Notes: a model not told the origin generated them from the sequence alone. 48,319 nucleotides of DNA from Micrococcales bacterium (GCA_021287075.1 JAJTBD010000026.1:1-48319); one strand, 5' to 3'. Positions 26,029 to 34,740 are shown, counted from the stretch's first letter. Program-made: numbers and translations.

Positions 26029-27294
26029 ATGAGCTCTTCCAGCAGACCCCGCGGGACCGATGCCGAGCGCGGCGACCTCGCCCCCGCACGCCACAGCCCC
26101 CTCGACGCCGTCGCCTCGGCGATGTCGGGAGCGAGCGAGACGCTGCGTGAGCTGCCGCCGTGGGCGGCCGCGCCCCTGACCGGGGTGGCCACGGCCCTCA
26201 CCTCGCTCGCGACCGTCGTCCTGCCGGTGCTGGCCGTCTGGGTCGCCAGCGCGCTGTCGAGCTCGACCCTCGCCGACGCGCTCGCGTCTGCGGTGAGCCT
26301 GTGGCTGCTGGGCGGGGGCGCGCACCTGCGCCTCGGCGCCGCGACGCTCTCGCTCGTGCCGCTGGCCGCCCTCGCCCTTGTCGCGTGGATCGCCCACTTC
26401 GGGGCCCGCCGCGCCCTCGCCGACCACGAGGGCGGGCCACGCGGGCTCGCCCGTGGCGCGCTCCTGTGGCTGCTGGGGTATGCCGCGACGACTGCCGCGG
26501 CCGCGGCCGCGGCCATGGGGGGGCCGATCCGCCCGCAGTCGGTCAGCCTCCTCCTGCCCGTCATGGTGCTCCCGGCCCTGGCGGGTGCGGTCGCGGTCTG
26601 GCGGCGGGCCCGCGAGCTCGACGACCCCGAGCTGGACGCGCTGGTCGACCGCGCCCCCACCTGGCTGCTGCGGGCGCTGGGGCCGGCCCGTGACGGGCTG
26701 GCCGCGCTGCTCGTCCTGGGCGCGCTGGCCGTGCTGGTCATGGTCGCCGTGCACTGGCCCCGGGTGTGGCACGTCCACGACCAGCTGGGGCCCGGGCTCG
26801 TCGGCGGTGCCGCGCTGGCCGTGGCCCAGGCCGTGGCGCTGCCCAATCTCGCGCTGTGGGCCATGTCCTTCGCCGCCGGCACGGGCTTCACGGTCGTGTC
26901 GGGCTCCCCGGTCGGCTGGGGCGGCTATGACGGGGGCCTGCTGCCCATGGTCCCGGTCCTGGCCGCCCTGCCCAGCCCGGGCGACTTCCCCGGCTGGGTG
27001 CCGGCGCTCGTCGCGCTGCCGCTCCTGGTCGGTGCCCTGGTCGGCTGGCGGTCCACCGCGGCATACACCCGCCTGTCCTCGCTGCGCCCCCAGCTGCTCA
27101 CGGCGGCCGTCGCCTGCGCCCTCGTGGCGCTCGGCGCGACGCTCCTCGACCTCGTGGGCGGCGGGGCACTCGGTGCCCACCGCCTCGCCGACGTCGGTGC
27201 CCCGGCCCCCCTCTTCGGGGCGGCCCTGCTCGGGGAGCTGCTCGTGGGGGCCGCCCTCGGCCTGGGTGTGCGGACGCTCCTGCGGCGACGCTGA
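26029..27294 (+). CDS. PerM/DUF6350-type integral membrane protein
   Basis: A 421-residue very hydrophobic protein with about nine to ten membrane helices after a 50-residue cytoplasmic start. Conserved-looking segments are AVALPNLALWAMSFAAGTGF, followed by SPVGWGG and PMVPVLAALP. In Mycobacterium tuberculosis the homologous position (between sucCD and purN-purH, Rv0955) is occupied by PerM, a membrane protein linked to cell division and persistence; the family match is from hydropathy, motif and synteny. The ATG at 26029 has no clear Shine-Dalgarno, so the start is uncertain. Confidence 0.78.
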   Translation: MSSSSRPRGTDAERGDLAPARHSPLDAVASAMSGASETLRELPPWAAAPLTGVATALTSLATVVLPVLAVWVASALSSSTLADALASAVSLWLLGGGAHLRLGAATLSLVPLAALALVAWIAHFGARRALADHEGGPRGLARGALLWLLGYAATTAAAAAAAMGGPIRPQSVSLLLPVMVLPALAGAVAVWRRARELDDPELDALVDRAPTWLLRALGPARDGLAALLVLGALAVLVMVAVHWPRVWHVHDQLGPGLVGGAALAVAQAVALPNLALWAMSFAAGTGFTVVSGSPVGWGGYDGGLLPMVPVLAALPSPGDFPGWVPALVALPLLVGALVGWRSTAAYTRLSSLRPQLLTAAVACALVALGATLLDLVGGGALGAHRLADVGAPAPLFGAALLGELLVGAALGLGVRTLLRRR

Positions 27295-27304
27295 CCCGCG
27301 TCGA

Positions 27305-27310
27305 TAGGGT
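27305..27310 (+). promoter_or_regulatory. -10 box (TAGGGT) for leaderless purN
   Basis: TAGGGT stands 6 nt before the GTG at 27317, and no ribosome binding site is present. Confidence 0.45.
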
Positions 27311-27316
27311 GCCTCC

Positions 27317-27916
27317 GTGACCACCCCCACGCCCGCCGGCCGCCCCGGCATCGTCGTCCTGGTGTCGGGCAGCGGCACCAACCTCCAGGCCCTGCTCGAC
27401 GCACCCGACCTCGGCTGCGACGTGGTCGCGGTGGGTGCCGACCGCGACGGCATCGAGGGGCTGCGCAGGGCCGAGCGGGCGGGCATCCCCACCTTTGTGT
27501 GCCGGGTGGGCGACCACCCCAGCCGCGCCGACTGGGATCTCGCGCTGGCCGCCGAGCTCGCGGGATACCGCCCGGCCGTTGTCGTCTCGGCCGGCTTCAT
27601 GAAGATCCTCGGCCCGGCCGTCCTCGGCGGCCACCGGGTGGTCAACACCCACCCGGCGCTGCTGCCGAGCTTCCCCGGGGCGCACGCGGTGCGCGACGCG
27701 CTGGCCCACGGTGTCCGGGTCACCGGCTGCACCTGCCACTGGGTGGACGCGGGGGTCGACACCGGCCCGATCATCGACCAGCGCGCCGTGCGGGTCGAGG
27801 AGGGCGACACCGAGGAGAGCCTCCACGAGCGGATCAAGGTCCTCGAGCGCGACATGCTCGTCGACGTCGTGCGGGCCCTCGCGGCCGGGTGGAAGGCCGA
27901 GCCCGACGCTGGCTAG
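27317..27916 (+). CDS. purN: phosphoribosylglycinamide formyltransferase
   Basis: A 199-residue GAR transformylase. It transfers the formyl group of 10-formyl-THF to GAR, the third step of purine synthesis. SGSGTNLQAL binds phosphate; the catalytic triad region is visible as NTHPALLPSFPG (Asn, His) and DTGPII (Asp). Its TAG stop codon is part of a -10 box (TAGAGT, 27914-27919) that would drive the purH riboswitch transcript. Confidence 0.95.
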   Translation: MTTPTPAGRPGIVVLVSGSGTNLQALLDAPDLGCDVVAVGADRDGIEGLRRAERAGIPTFVCRVGDHPSRADWDLALAAELAGYRPAVVVSAGFMKILGPAVLGGHRVVNTHPALLPSFPGAHAVRDALAHGVRVTGCTCHWVDAGVDTGPIIDQRAVRVEEGDTEESLHERIKVLERDMLVDVVRALAAGWKAEPDAG

Positions 27917-28002
27917 AGTGGGCTCATCGACGACTGGCGCAGGTGGGGTACCACCGGGGAGTGACGTCGGGCCGCATCGCCCGCCTGGGTGCGACCCGCA
28001 CC
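27914..28002 (+). promoter_or_regulatory. ZTP riboswitch (pfl motif) with its promoter -10, upstream of purH
   Basis: A -10 box TAGAGT (27914-27919) overlaps the purN stop. The RNA that follows fits the pfl/ZTP motif: CGACG (27928-27932) pairs with CGTCG (27965-27969); ACTGGCGCAGGTGGGG leads into hairpin GGTGG/CCACC (27942-27955), then CCGGGGAG; a second domain GCCCGCCTGGGT (27979-27990) forms the P3 hairpin whose loop can meet GGCG (27936-27939) in a pseudoknot. Downstream, GGTGCG-ACC-CGCACC (27988-28002) is an alternative hairpin that competes with P3. ZTP accumulates when 10-formyl-THF is short, exactly the cofactor PurH needs. Off/on polarity is not determined. Confidence 0.85.
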
Positions 28003-28025
28003 GATGATCAGGAGTACCCAACGCC

Positions 28026-29660
28026 GTGTCCGGCACCGTCACCGCCCCTGGCCCCACCGCAAACGTCCGCCCGCTGAGGCGGGCCCTCGTCTCCGTCTAT
28101 GACAAGAGCGGCCTGGAGGAGCTCGCCCGCGGCCTGCACGAGGCCGGCGTGGCCATCGTCTCCACCGGCTCCACCGCCGCCCGCATCGCCGACGCCGGCG
28201 TCCCGGTCACCCCGGTCGAGGAGATCACCGGCTTCCCCGAGTGCCTCGAGGGCCGGGTCAAGACCCTGCACCCCAAGGTGCACGCCGGCATCCTGGCCGA
28301 CACCCGCAAGGAGGACCACCTCACCCAGCTCGACGAGCTCGGTGTCGAGGCCTTCGATCTCGTGGTGGTCAACCTCTATCCCTTCACCGAGACGGTCGCC
28401 TCGGGCGCCACGCCCGATGAGTGTGTCGAGCAGATCGACATCGGCGGGCCGACCATGGTGCGTGCCGCCGCCAAGAACCACCCGTCGGTCGCGATCGTCA
28501 CCAACCCGGCCGCCTATGGCGCCGTCGTGGAGGCCGCCCGGGCCGGCGGCTTCACCCTGGAGCAGCGCCAGCGCCTGGCGATGGAGGCCTTCCGCCACAC
28601 CGCGGCATACGACGTCGCGGTGGCGACCTGGCTCGGCAACGCCGTCGTCGGGGCCGACGAGCCGCTGACCTTCCCCGACTGGCTCGGCCAGACCTTCACC
28701 AGGTCGGCCACCCTGCGCTATGGCGAGAACCCCCACCAGCAGGCGGCGCTGTATGCCGCGGCCGACGGCTCCCAGGGCCTGGCCCAGGCGCGCCAGCTGC
28801 ACGGCAAGGAGATGTCCTACAACAACTACGTCGACGGCGACGCGGCCTACCGCGCGGCCTACGACCAGGGCGACCGTCCCACGTGCGCGATCATCAAGCA
28901 CGCCAACCCCTGCGGCATCGCCATCGGCGGCGACATCGCCGAGGCCCACCGCAAGGCCCACGAGTGCGACCCGCTGTCGGCCTTCGGCGGCATCATCGCC
29001 GTCAACCGCCCGGTCACCGCCGAGATGGCCGAGACCGTCAAGGACATCTTCACCGAGGTCGTCATCGCCCCGTCCTACGAGCCTGCGGCGCTGGAGATCC
29101 TCACCGCCAAGAAGAACCTGCGACTTCTGGAGTGCCCGGCGCCCGTGCGCGGCGGCCTCGAGACCCGGCCGGTCAGCGGCGGTCTGCTGGTGCAGGAGCG
29201 CGACCAGATCGACGCCGTCATCGCGCCCTCCGAGGACGACAAGCCGACCGCCGGGCACGGTGACGACCCCCACCAGTGGACCCGCGTGGCCGGCGACGAC
29301 GACAGCGCCGAGACCCTGGGCGAGCTCAACTTCGCGTGGCGGGCGGTGCGCGCGGTCAAGTCCAACGCCATCCTGCTCTCCCAGCAGTGCGCGACCGTCG
29401 GCATCGGCATGGGCCAGGTCAACCGGGTCGACTCCTGCCGTCTCGCGGTGCAGCGGGCCGGTGCGGAGCGGGCCCGCGGTGCGGTGGCCGCCTCCGACGC
29501 CTTCTTCCCTTTCGCCGACGGGCCGCAGGTGCTCATCGACGCCGGTGTGCGGGCGATCGTCGCCCCGGGCGGGTCGATGCGCGACCAGGAGACGATCGAC
29601 GCCTGCGCCGCCGCCGGTGTCACGCTCTATTTCACCGGCACCCGGCACTTCGCGCACTGA
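28026..29660 (+). CDS. purH: bifunctional AICAR formyltransferase / IMP cyclohydrolase
   Basis: A 544-residue enzyme for the last two steps of IMP synthesis. The N-terminal cyclohydrolase (MGS-like) domain has [21 protein letters not shown] and [13 protein letters not shown]. The C-terminal formyltransferase domain has [21 protein letters not shown] and [10 protein letters not shown], and ends TRHFAH. Length is slightly above the usual 520-530 because of an insertion around [19 protein letters not shown] start at 28026 with AGGAG at 28010-28014. It is controlled by the ZTP riboswitch just upstream. Confidence 0.96.
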   Translation: MSGTVTAPGPTANVRPLRRALVSVYDKSGLEELARGLHEAGVAIVSTGSTAARIADAGVPVTPVEEITGFPECLEGRVKTLHPKVHAGILADTRKEDHLTQLDELGVEAFDLVVVNLYPFTETVASGATPDECVEQIDIGGPTMVRAAAKNHPSVAIVTNPAAYGAVVEAARAGGFTLEQRQRLAMEAFRHTAAYDVAVATWLGNAVVGADEPLTFPDWLGQTFTRSATLRYGENPHQQAALYAAADGSQGLAQARQLHGKEMSYNNYVDGDAAYRAAYDQGDRPTCAIIKHANPCGIAIGGDIAEAHRKAHECDPLSAFGGIIAVNRPVTAEMAETVKDIFTEVVIAPSYEPAALEILTAKKNLRLLECPAPVRGGLETRPVSGGLLVQERDQIDAVIAPSEDDKPTAGHGDDPHQWTRVAGDDDSAETLGELNFAWRAVRAVKSNAILLSQQCATVGIGMGQVNRVDSCRLAVQRAGAERARGAVAASDAFFPFADGPQVLIDAGVRAIVAPGGSMRDQETIDACAAAGVTLYFTGTRHFAH

Positions 29661-29666
29661 GCCCAG

Positions 29667-29692
29667 CCCCGGCCGCCGACCGGCGGCCGGGG
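29667..29692 (+). terminator. hairpin terminator after purH
   Basis: CCCCGGCCGCCG pairs with CGGCGGCCGGGG around AC. It starts 6 bp after the purH stop and precedes folD. Confidence 0.65.
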
Positions 29693-29723
29693 ACCTGCCC
29701 CACCCACCGCACCAGGAGACCCC

Positions 29724-30617
29724 ATGACTGCGACCCTTCTCGACGGCAAGGCCACCCTGGCCACCATCAAGACCGAGCTGCGCGCCCGCGTCGAGGCCCT
29801 GGCGGCCGAGGGTGTGGTGCCCGGGCTGGGCACGGTCCTGGTCGGTGACGACCCCGGCTCGCACTGGTATGTCGGGGCCAAGCACAAGGACTGCGCCGAG
29901 ATCGGCATCCGAAGCATGCGACGGGATCTGCCGGCCACCGCCACCCAGGCGGAGGTCGAGGCCGTCGTCCGGGAGCTCAACGACGACCCCGAGTGCACCG
30001 GCTTCATCGTCCAGCAGCCCACCGGGCTCGACGAGTTCGCGATCCTCTCGACGGTCGACCCCGACAAGGACGTCGACGGGCTGCACCCGTTCAACCTCGG
30101 CTGCCTGGTCATGGGCCGCCGGGCGCCGCTGCCGTGCACCCCGGTCGGGATCGTCGAGCTGCTCCGTCGCTATGACGTGCCGGTCAAGGGGGCCAATGTC
30201 ACCGTCGTCGGGCGCGGCCTGACCGTGGGCCGCCCGCTCGGGCTGATCCTGACCCGCCGCAGCGAGAACGCCACCGTCACCCTGTGCCACACCGGCACCC
30301 GCGACCTGGCCGCCCATGTGCGCGACGCCGACATCGTCGTGGCCGCGGCGGGCGTGCCCGACATCATCACGGCCGACATGGTCAAGCCCGGTGCCGCGGT
30401 GCTCGACGTCGGCGTCTCCCGGCGCGACGGCAAGGTCGCCGGCGATGTCGCCAAGGACGTCGCCGAGGTCGCCGGCTGGCTGACCCCCAACCCCGGCGGC
30501 GTCGGGCCGATGACGCGCGCGATGCTGCTGACCAATGTCGTCGAGGCCGCCGAGCAGCGGCTGGCCGACACCAGGGCGGGGGAGAGCGGCCACCAGTCCC
30601 GCCACGGCCAGCGCTGA
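29724..30617 (+). CDS. folD: bifunctional methylenetetrahydrofolate dehydrogenase / methenyl-THF cyclohydrolase
   Basis: A 297-residue FolD that makes 10-formyl-THF from methylene-THF with NADP, the cofactor used by PurN and PurH. The catalytic YxxxK is seen as [28 protein letters not shown] and [11 protein letters not shown] are family blocks, and [14 protein letters not shown] is the NADP loop. The ending [16 protein letters not shown] is the C-terminal signature. The ATG at 29724 has AGGAG 6 nt upstream. Its place after purH matches its metabolic role. Confidence 0.95.
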   Translation: MTATLLDGKATLATIKTELRARVEALAAEGVVPGLGTVLVGDDPGSHWYVGAKHKDCAEIGIRSMRRDLPATATQAEVEAVVRELNDDPECTGFIVQQPTGLDEFAILSTVDPDKDVDGLHPFNLGCLVMGRRAPLPCTPVGIVELLRRYDVPVKGANVTVVGRGLTVGRPLGLILTRRSENATVTLCHTGTRDLAAHVRDADIVVAAAGVPDIITADMVKPGAAVLDVGVSRRDGKVAGDVAKDVAEVAGWLTPNPGGVGPMTRAMLLTNVVEAAEQRLADTRAGESGHQSRHGQR

Positions 30618-30697
30618 GGCCGGTCGGCCGAGGTCAACGCTGCGGCTGTGACCTGCGACAATGGAGGGCCCCCGCCGCCCGACCGACGAGGACATCC

Positions 30698-31795
30698 ATG
30701 TCGTCAGCCCGCCTGAGCCTGCCCCGCTGGACCACCGTGCTGCCCCTGCTGGGGGTGGCTGTCCTCGCGTTGACCTGGGGGCGTGACCTGGGCGCGCTGC
30801 CGGTGGCGGTCGCCGCCGCCGTGCTGGCCGGGTCCGTCCTGGCCGCCGTCCACCATGCCGAGGTCGTGGCCCACCGGGTCGGGGAGCCCTTCGGGTCGCT
30901 GGTCCTGGCCGTCGCGGTCACCGTCATCGAGGTGGCCCTGATCATCACCCTCATGCTGAGCGGCGGCAAGGACGTCGAGACCCTCGCCCGCGACACCGTC
31001 TTCGCGGCCGTGATGATCACCCTCAACGGCATCGTCGGCCTGGCCCTGCTCGCCGGGACGCTCAAGCGCCCCCTCGTCTACTTCAACGCCGAGGGCGCCG
31101 GCGGTGCCCTCGCCACGGTGGCCACCCTCGCCACGACCTGTCTGGTGCTGCCGAGCTTCACGCTGGGCGAGCCGGGGCCCCGCTTCACCGCGGGGCAGCT
31201 GGCCTTCGCCGCCGTCGTCGCGCTGGCGCTCTACGGCCTGTTCGTGATCACCCAGACCGTGCGCCACCGCGACTTCTTCCTGCCGGTCAGCTCGACAGGG
31301 GAGGTCATCGAGGACGACCGTCACGCCGACCCGCCCAGCGACCGCGCCGCCCTGACCAGTCTCGGCCTGCTGCTGGTCTCGCTCGTCGCCGTCGTCGGCC
31401 TGGCCAAGATCCTCTCGCCGTCGATCGAGGCCGCGGTCCGGTCCGCGGGCCTGCCGCCGTCCTTCGTGGGCGTCATCATCGCCCTGCTCGTGCTGCTGCC
31501 CGAGAGCATCGCCGCGGTCAACGCAGCCCGCCGCAAGCGGATGATGGTCAGCCTCAACCTGGCCTATGGCTCCGCCATGGCGAGCATCGGCCTGACCGTG
31601 CCGGCGATCGCCATCAGCACGCTCTTTGTCGACATCCCGCTCTCGCTGGGGCTGGGCGAGACCCAGATGGTGCTGCTCGCGCTCACCCTCGTCGTCAGCG
31701 TCCTGACGGTGGTCCCGGGCCGGGCCACCCGCCTCCAGGCAGGCGTGCACCTCGTGCTGCTGGCCGCCTTCATCTTCCTCGCGATGAACCCCTGA
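30698..31795 (+). CDS. calcium/sodium:proton antiporter (ChaA-like, CaCA family)
   Basis: A 365-residue membrane antiporter with about eleven helices in two homologous halves. The alpha-repeat motifs are GEPFGSLVLAVAVTVIEVAL in the first half and LLPESIAAVNAARRKRM in the second, each with the acidic residue expected for cation binding. ChaA-like proteins export Ca2+, Na+ or K+ against protons. The ATG at 30698 has GAGGAC about 7 nt upstream. It ends before a large inverted-repeat terminator. Confidence 0.87.
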   Translation: MSSARLSLPRWTTVLPLLGVAVLALTWGRDLGALPVAVAAAVLAGSVLAAVHHAEVVAHRVGEPFGSLVLAVAVTVIEVALIITLMLSGGKDVETLARDTVFAAVMITLNGIVGLALLAGTLKRPLVYFNAEGAGGALATVATLATTCLVLPSFTLGEPGPRFTAGQLAFAAVVALALYGLFVITQTVRHRDFFLPVSSTGEVIEDDRHADPPSDRAALTSLGLLLVSLVAVVGLAKILSPSIEAAVRSAGLPPSFVGVIIALLVLLPESIAAVNAARRKRMMVSLNLAYGSAMASIGLTVPAIAISTLFVDIPLSLGLGETQMVLLALTLVVSVLTVVPGRATRLQAGVHLVLLAAFIFLAMNP

Positions 31796-31820
31796 CCAAC
31801 CCAGTCCGGCTGGGATGCAA

Positions 31821-31860
31821 CAGGGGCCGGTATGCCGCACACGCGGCATACCGGCCCCTG
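31821..31860. terminator. bidirectional terminator built from the GTATGCCG motif
   Basis: CAGGGGCCGGTATGCCGC and its exact reverse complement flank the loop ACAC. It lies between the convergent antiporter and mdh genes. Each arm contains one GTATGCCG/CGGCATAC copy. Confidence 0.75.
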
Positions 31861-31878
31861 TCACCGGATGGGGGTGGC

Positions 31879-32871
31879 TCAGCCGATCAGGCCAAGGCCC
31901 TTGACGGCGTCGCGCTCCTCGGCGAGCTCGGCGACGGACGCGTCGATCTTGCCGCGGCTGAAGTCGTCGATCTCCAGGCCCTGGACGATCTCCCACTTGC
32001 CGTCCTTGACGGTGACGGGGAAGGAGGAGATCAGGCCCTCGGGCACGCCATAGGAGCCGTCGGAGCAGACGGCCATCGAGACCCAGTCGCCCTCGGCCGA
32101 GCCGAGGCGCCAGTCGCGGGCGTGGTCGATCGTGGCGCTCGCCGCGGACGCGGCCGAGGAGGAGCCACGGGCCTCGATGATGGCCGCGCCGCGCTTGGCG
32201 ACGGTCGGGATGAAGGTGTTCTCGAGCCAGTCCTGGTCGCCCACGGCCTCGGCGGCGTTCTTGCCGGAGACCTCGCAGTGGAACAGGTCGGGGTACTGCG
32301 TCGCGGAGTGGTTGCCCCAGATCGTCATCTTGCGGATCTCGGTGACCGGCACGCCGAGCTTGGCCGCGAGCTGGGAGATCGCGCGGTTGTGGTCGAGGCG
32401 GGTCAGCGCGGAGAAGCGCTCGTTGGGGATGTCGGGGGCGTTGTTCATCGCGATGAGCGCGTTGGTGTTGGCCGGGTTGCCCGTGACGACGACCTGGATG
32501 TCGTCGGCGGCCACGTCGTTGAGGGCCTTGCCCTGGGGGGCGAAGATGCCGCCGTTGGCCTCGAGGAGGTCACCGCGCTCCATGCCCGGGCCGCGGGGGC
32601 GGGCGCCGACGAGCAGCGCGTGGTTGACGCCGTCGAAGACCTTGGTGGCGTCGTCGCCGATCTCGACCTTGGCCAGCGTCGGGAAGGCGCAGTCGTCGAG
32701 CTCCATGACGACGCCCTCGAGCGCCTTCAGGGCCGGCGTGATCTCGAGCAGGCGCAGCTCGACGGGGGTGTCGGCGCCGAACATCGCGCCGCTGGCGATG
32801 CGGAACAGGAGGCTGTAGCCGATCTGGCCGGCAGCGCCGGTGACGGCGACCTTGACGGGGTTGGTGCTCAC
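31879..32871 (-). CDS. mdh: malate dehydrogenase
   Basis: A 330-residue NAD-dependent malate dehydrogenase of the TCA cycle (actinobacterial/cytosolic-eukaryote-like type). The Rossmann motif [16 protein letters not shown] is at the N-terminus; [18 protein letters not shown] holds the substrate-binding Arg residues; [28 protein letters not shown] and the catalytic His in [13 protein letters not shown] follow. GTG start at 32871. It stands alone, closed by the palindromic terminator at 31821. Confidence 0.96.
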   Translation of the reverse strand: MSTNPVKVAVTGAAGQIGYSLLFRIASGAMFGADTPVELRLLEITPALKALEGVVMELDDCAFPTLAKVEIGDDATKVFDGVNHALLVGARPRGPGMERGDLLEANGGIFAPQGKALNDVAADDIQVVVTGNPANTNALIAMNNAPDIPNERFSALTRLDHNRAISQLAAKLGVPVTEIRKMTIWGNHSATQYPDLFHCEVSGKNAAEAVGDQDWLENTFIPTVAKRGAAIIEARGSSSAASAASATIDHARDWRLGSAEGDWVSMAVCSDGSYGVPEGLISSFPVTVKDGKWEIVQGLEIDDFSRGKIDASVAELAEERDAVKGLGLIG

Positions 32872-33091
32872 GGGATTGATGCCCTTCGACGTGCGTACGG
32901 TGGGTCACCTGCGACGGTAGCAGTCCCGTGGGGGCGGCGTGCGGGGTGTCATGGCGAAGTGACGAGGGGCTCGATCCCCGGTATGCCGCGCGCGCCGGAC
33001 GGTGCCGCGGCACCGGCCCCGCGGGGGCCTGGAGAGCCCGATTCCGGCGGCGGGGCAACCCTTTGCGCTGGCCGCCACGTCCTTCCATGCA

Positions 33092-33097
33092 TAGGTT
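33092..33097 (+). promoter_or_regulatory. -10 box (TAGGTT) for the LysM gene
   Basis: TAGGTT lies 56 nt before the GTG at 33154, leaving a leader of about 50 nt. The rest of the 282-bp gap between divergent mdh and this gene shows one GTATGCCG copy (32981-32988) and no other feature I can name. Confidence 0.35.
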
Positions 33098-33153
33098 TGA
33101 CGCTGGACGACCTGGCCGACCCGGCCCGGTCCCAACGAGAGGACGAGACCAAC

Positions 33154-33897
33154 GTGGGAATCTTCGACAAGATCAAGGACGCCCTGACCGTCGACGACGC
33201 CGAGCGCGCCGAGGCTGCCCGCAAGGAGGCAGCAGAGGCTCAGGCCAAGGCCGACAAGATCAAGGCCGAGGCCCAGAAGACCGCTGACGAGGCGCGCCGC
33301 AAGGCCGAGGAGGCCGCTGCCAAGGCCCGCGAGGACGGCGGCGAGGCCGCTGCCGAGGCGCACCGCAAGGCCGAGGCGGAGGCCGCCGAGGCCAAGGCGA
33401 AGGCCGACGCGGAGGTCGCCGAGGCGCAGCGCAAGGCCGATGAGGCCGCTGCTGCGGCCAAGAAGAAGGCCGAGGACGACGCTGCCGCGGCCCAGAAGAA
33501 GGCCCAGGACGACGCTGCCGCGGCCAAGAAGAAGGCCGAGGACGAGGCCACCGCGGCCAAGAAGAAGGCCGAGGACGACGCTGCCGCCGCCAAGGCCAAG
33601 GCCGCCAAGGAGCAGGCCGACCGCGAGAAGGCTGCTGCGGACGCCAAGGCCGCTGCCGCCAAGAAGCAGGCCGAGGCGGAGGCCGCCCAGCGCAAGCAGC
33701 AGCAGGAGGCCGCCTCGCGTGCCAAGGCCGCACCGGCCGCGCCCGCGCACAAGACCTACACGGTCAAGAAGGGCGACACCCTGTCCGAGATCGCCGAGCG
33801 CTACGGCGTCAGCTGGCGCGAGATGGCCAAGCTGAACAACCTGGACAACCCCGACATGATCTTCCCGGGGCAGGTCTTCAAGATCCCCAACAAGTGA
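33154..33897 (+). CDS. Ala/Lys/Glu-rich helical repeat protein with C-terminal LysM domain
   Basis: A 247-residue protein. Residues 1-17 (MGIFDKIKDALTVDDAE) are followed by about 170 residues of Ala/Lys/Glu/Asp with no Pro or Gly breaks beyond one short DGGEA, then a LysM domain from about 198 to the end (TYTVKKGDTLSEIAERYGVS, then FPGQVFKIPNK). In the middle the pattern AAKKKAEDDAA repeats with 11-residue (33-bp) spacing about five times. This predicts a long helix or coiled coil. LysM domains bind peptidoglycan or chitin-like sugars, yet no signal peptide or membrane anchor is visible. The GTG at 33154 fits the conserved-looking MGIFDKIKDAL start. Confidence 0.82.
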   Translation: MGIFDKIKDALTVDDAERAEAARKEAAEAQAKADKIKAEAQKTADEARRKAEEAAAKAREDGGEAAAEAHRKAEAEAAEAKAKADAEVAEAQRKADEAAAAAKKKAEDDAAAAQKKAQDDAAAAKKKAEDEATAAKKKAEDDAAAAKAKAAKEQADREKAAADAKAAAAKKQAEAEAAQRKQQQEAASRAKAAPAAPAHKTYTVKKGDTLSEIAERYGVSWREMAKLNNLDNPDMIFPGQVFKIPNK

Positions 33898-33915
33898 CGC
33901 TCTGGCGAGCCCACT

Positions 33916-33956
33916 GACGACGAAGCCCCGGGCCACCGGCCGGGGGCTTCGTCGTC
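33916..33956 (+). terminator. hairpin terminator after the LysM gene
   Basis: GACGACGAAGCCCCGGGCC pairs with GGCCGGGGGCTTCGTCGTC around ACC, with one internal mismatch. It starts 19 bp after the stop codon. Confidence 0.75.
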
Positions 33957-33986
33957 GGCTCCGTCGCCCCGCTCGCCAGCGGCTCC

Positions 33987-33992
33987 TAGGGT
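33987..33992 (+). promoter_or_regulatory. -10 box (TAGGGT) for a leaderless Nudix gene
   Basis: TAGGGT stands 6 nt before the ATG at 33999. Confidence 0.45.
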
Positions 33993-33998
33993 GGGGGC

Positions 33999-34472
33999 AT
34001 GGCGACACCAGACTTCGTGCTGCGGCTGCGCGAGCGGATCGGGACCGATCCGCTCTTCCTCATCGGCGTCGCCGGGGTGGTCCGCAATGCGGCCGGCGAG
34101 GTGCTGCTCAACCGCCGGGCGGACAACGGCCAGTGGGCGTTGATCAGCGGCATCCTCGACCCGGGGGAGGAGCCCGCGGCGGGACTGCTCCGTGAGATCC
34201 ACGAGGAGACCGGCGTCCGCGCCCGTGTCGACGGGCTCGCAAGCGTGATGCTCACCCCCGAGGTCACCTATCCCAACGGCGACCAGGCCCAGTACCTCGA
34301 CCTGTGCTTCGTCTGCACGCATGTCTCGGGTGAGGCGCGGGTCAACGACGACGAGTCCACCGACGTCCGGTGGTTCCCCCTGGATGCCCTTCCGCCCATG
34401 AGTCCCTTTGTCCAGCAACGCCTTTCGCGTGCCCTCGAGTTCACCGGGCGCACGTGGTTCGACCAGGGCTGA
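33999..34472 (+). CDS. Nudix hydrolase
   Basis: A 157-residue single-domain Nudix hydrolase. The Nudix box is complete: GILDPGEEPAAGLLREIHEE followed by TG. The N-terminus FVLRLRERIGTDPLFLIGVA resembles a subgroup of actinobacterial Nudix enzymes of unknown substrate (MutT-like or nucleotide-sugar). The gene stands alone between the LysM terminator and the SAM riboswitch operon. Confidence 0.88.
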   Translation: MATPDFVLRLRERIGTDPLFLIGVAGVVRNAAGEVLLNRRADNGQWALISGILDPGEEPAAGLLREIHEETGVRARVDGLASVMLTPEVTYPNGDQAQYLDLCFVCTHVSGEARVNDDESTDVRWFPLDALPPMSPFVQQRLSRALEFTGRTWFDQG

Positions 34473-34503
34473 GCGCGGGGACCGCCCACATCGTGGTCAC
34501 CCG

Positions 34504-34532
34504 TTGACGCAGTGGGCCCGTCTGACGAGGCT
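34504..34532 (+). promoter_or_regulatory. sigma70-type promoter of the sulfur operon
   Basis: TTGACG (34504-34509), a 17-nt spacer and GAGGCT (34527-34532) fit a housekeeping promoter. Transcription would start near 34539, one or two bases before the SAM riboswitch. Confidence 0.55.
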
Positions 34533-34540
34533 GTACGCGT

Positions 34541-34627
34541 CCCATCCAGAGCGGCCGAGAGACCTGGCTCGACGACGCCGCAGCAACCACCTCCACGAGG
34601 CCGGTGCTCATGCCAGGTGCGATGGAG
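34541..34627 (+). promoter_or_regulatory. SAM riboswitch (S-box / SAM-I clan)
   Basis: The core CCATCCAGAGCGGCCGAGAG is typical of the SAM-I clan. P1 pairs CCATC (34542-34546) with GATGG (34621-34625); P2 pairs GCGGC (34551-34555) with GCCGC (34577-34581); CAGCAACC follows; P3 is CCTC-CAC-GAGG (34590-34600) flanked by ACC/GGT; GGTGCTCATGCCAG follows. CTGG (34563-34566) in the P2 loop can pair with CCAG (34613-34616) as the pseudoknot. The short P4 side suggests the SAM-I/IV variant rather than classical SAM-I. The 3' strand of P1 runs straight into GGAGGA, the ribosome binding site of the leader peptide. Excess SAM should turn the sulfur-scavenging operon off. Confidence 0.8.
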
Positions 34628-34632
34628 GAAGC

Positions 34633-34740
34633 ATGACCAGCACCTTCGGGGTCGCCCTGCGCGCCCATGACGTCGGGCTCGGCCTCTTTGGCCGCCTCAG
34701 CATCGACCTGATGCGCGCCTGCTCCATGCGCTGTCTCTGA
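34633..34740 (+). CDS. 35-residue cysteine-containing leader peptide (uORF)
   Basis: The ATG at 34633 has a strong Shine-Dalgarno GGAGGA 4 nt before it. The peptide ends RLSIDLMRACSMRCL, with Cys30 and Cys34 close to the stop. Short actinobacterial peptides with an R-L-x-x-D-L-x-R-x-x-S-x-x-C ending are known in front of sulfur-assimilation genes, where ribosome stalling at Cys codons reports cysteine supply (cysteine-responsive attenuation). Here it lies between a SAM riboswitch and the flavin reductase gene, with 80 nt in between that can fold (CCCAC-CCAT-GTGGG at about 34769-34782). The peptide itself is probably not functional; its translation is. Confidence 0.75.
   Translation: MTSTFGVALRAHDVGLGLFGRLSIDLMRACSMRCL

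Noticed and set aside
23535..26891. A 1118-residue reverse-strand open frame opposite sucCD and perM
   Set aside because: It is a GC-driven shadow: no domain, no start signal, and well-supported genes lie on the other strand.
28008..30695. Long reverse-strand open frame opposite purH and folD
   Set aside because: Same reasoning: low-complexity Gly/Asp/Leu translation opposite two clear enzymes.
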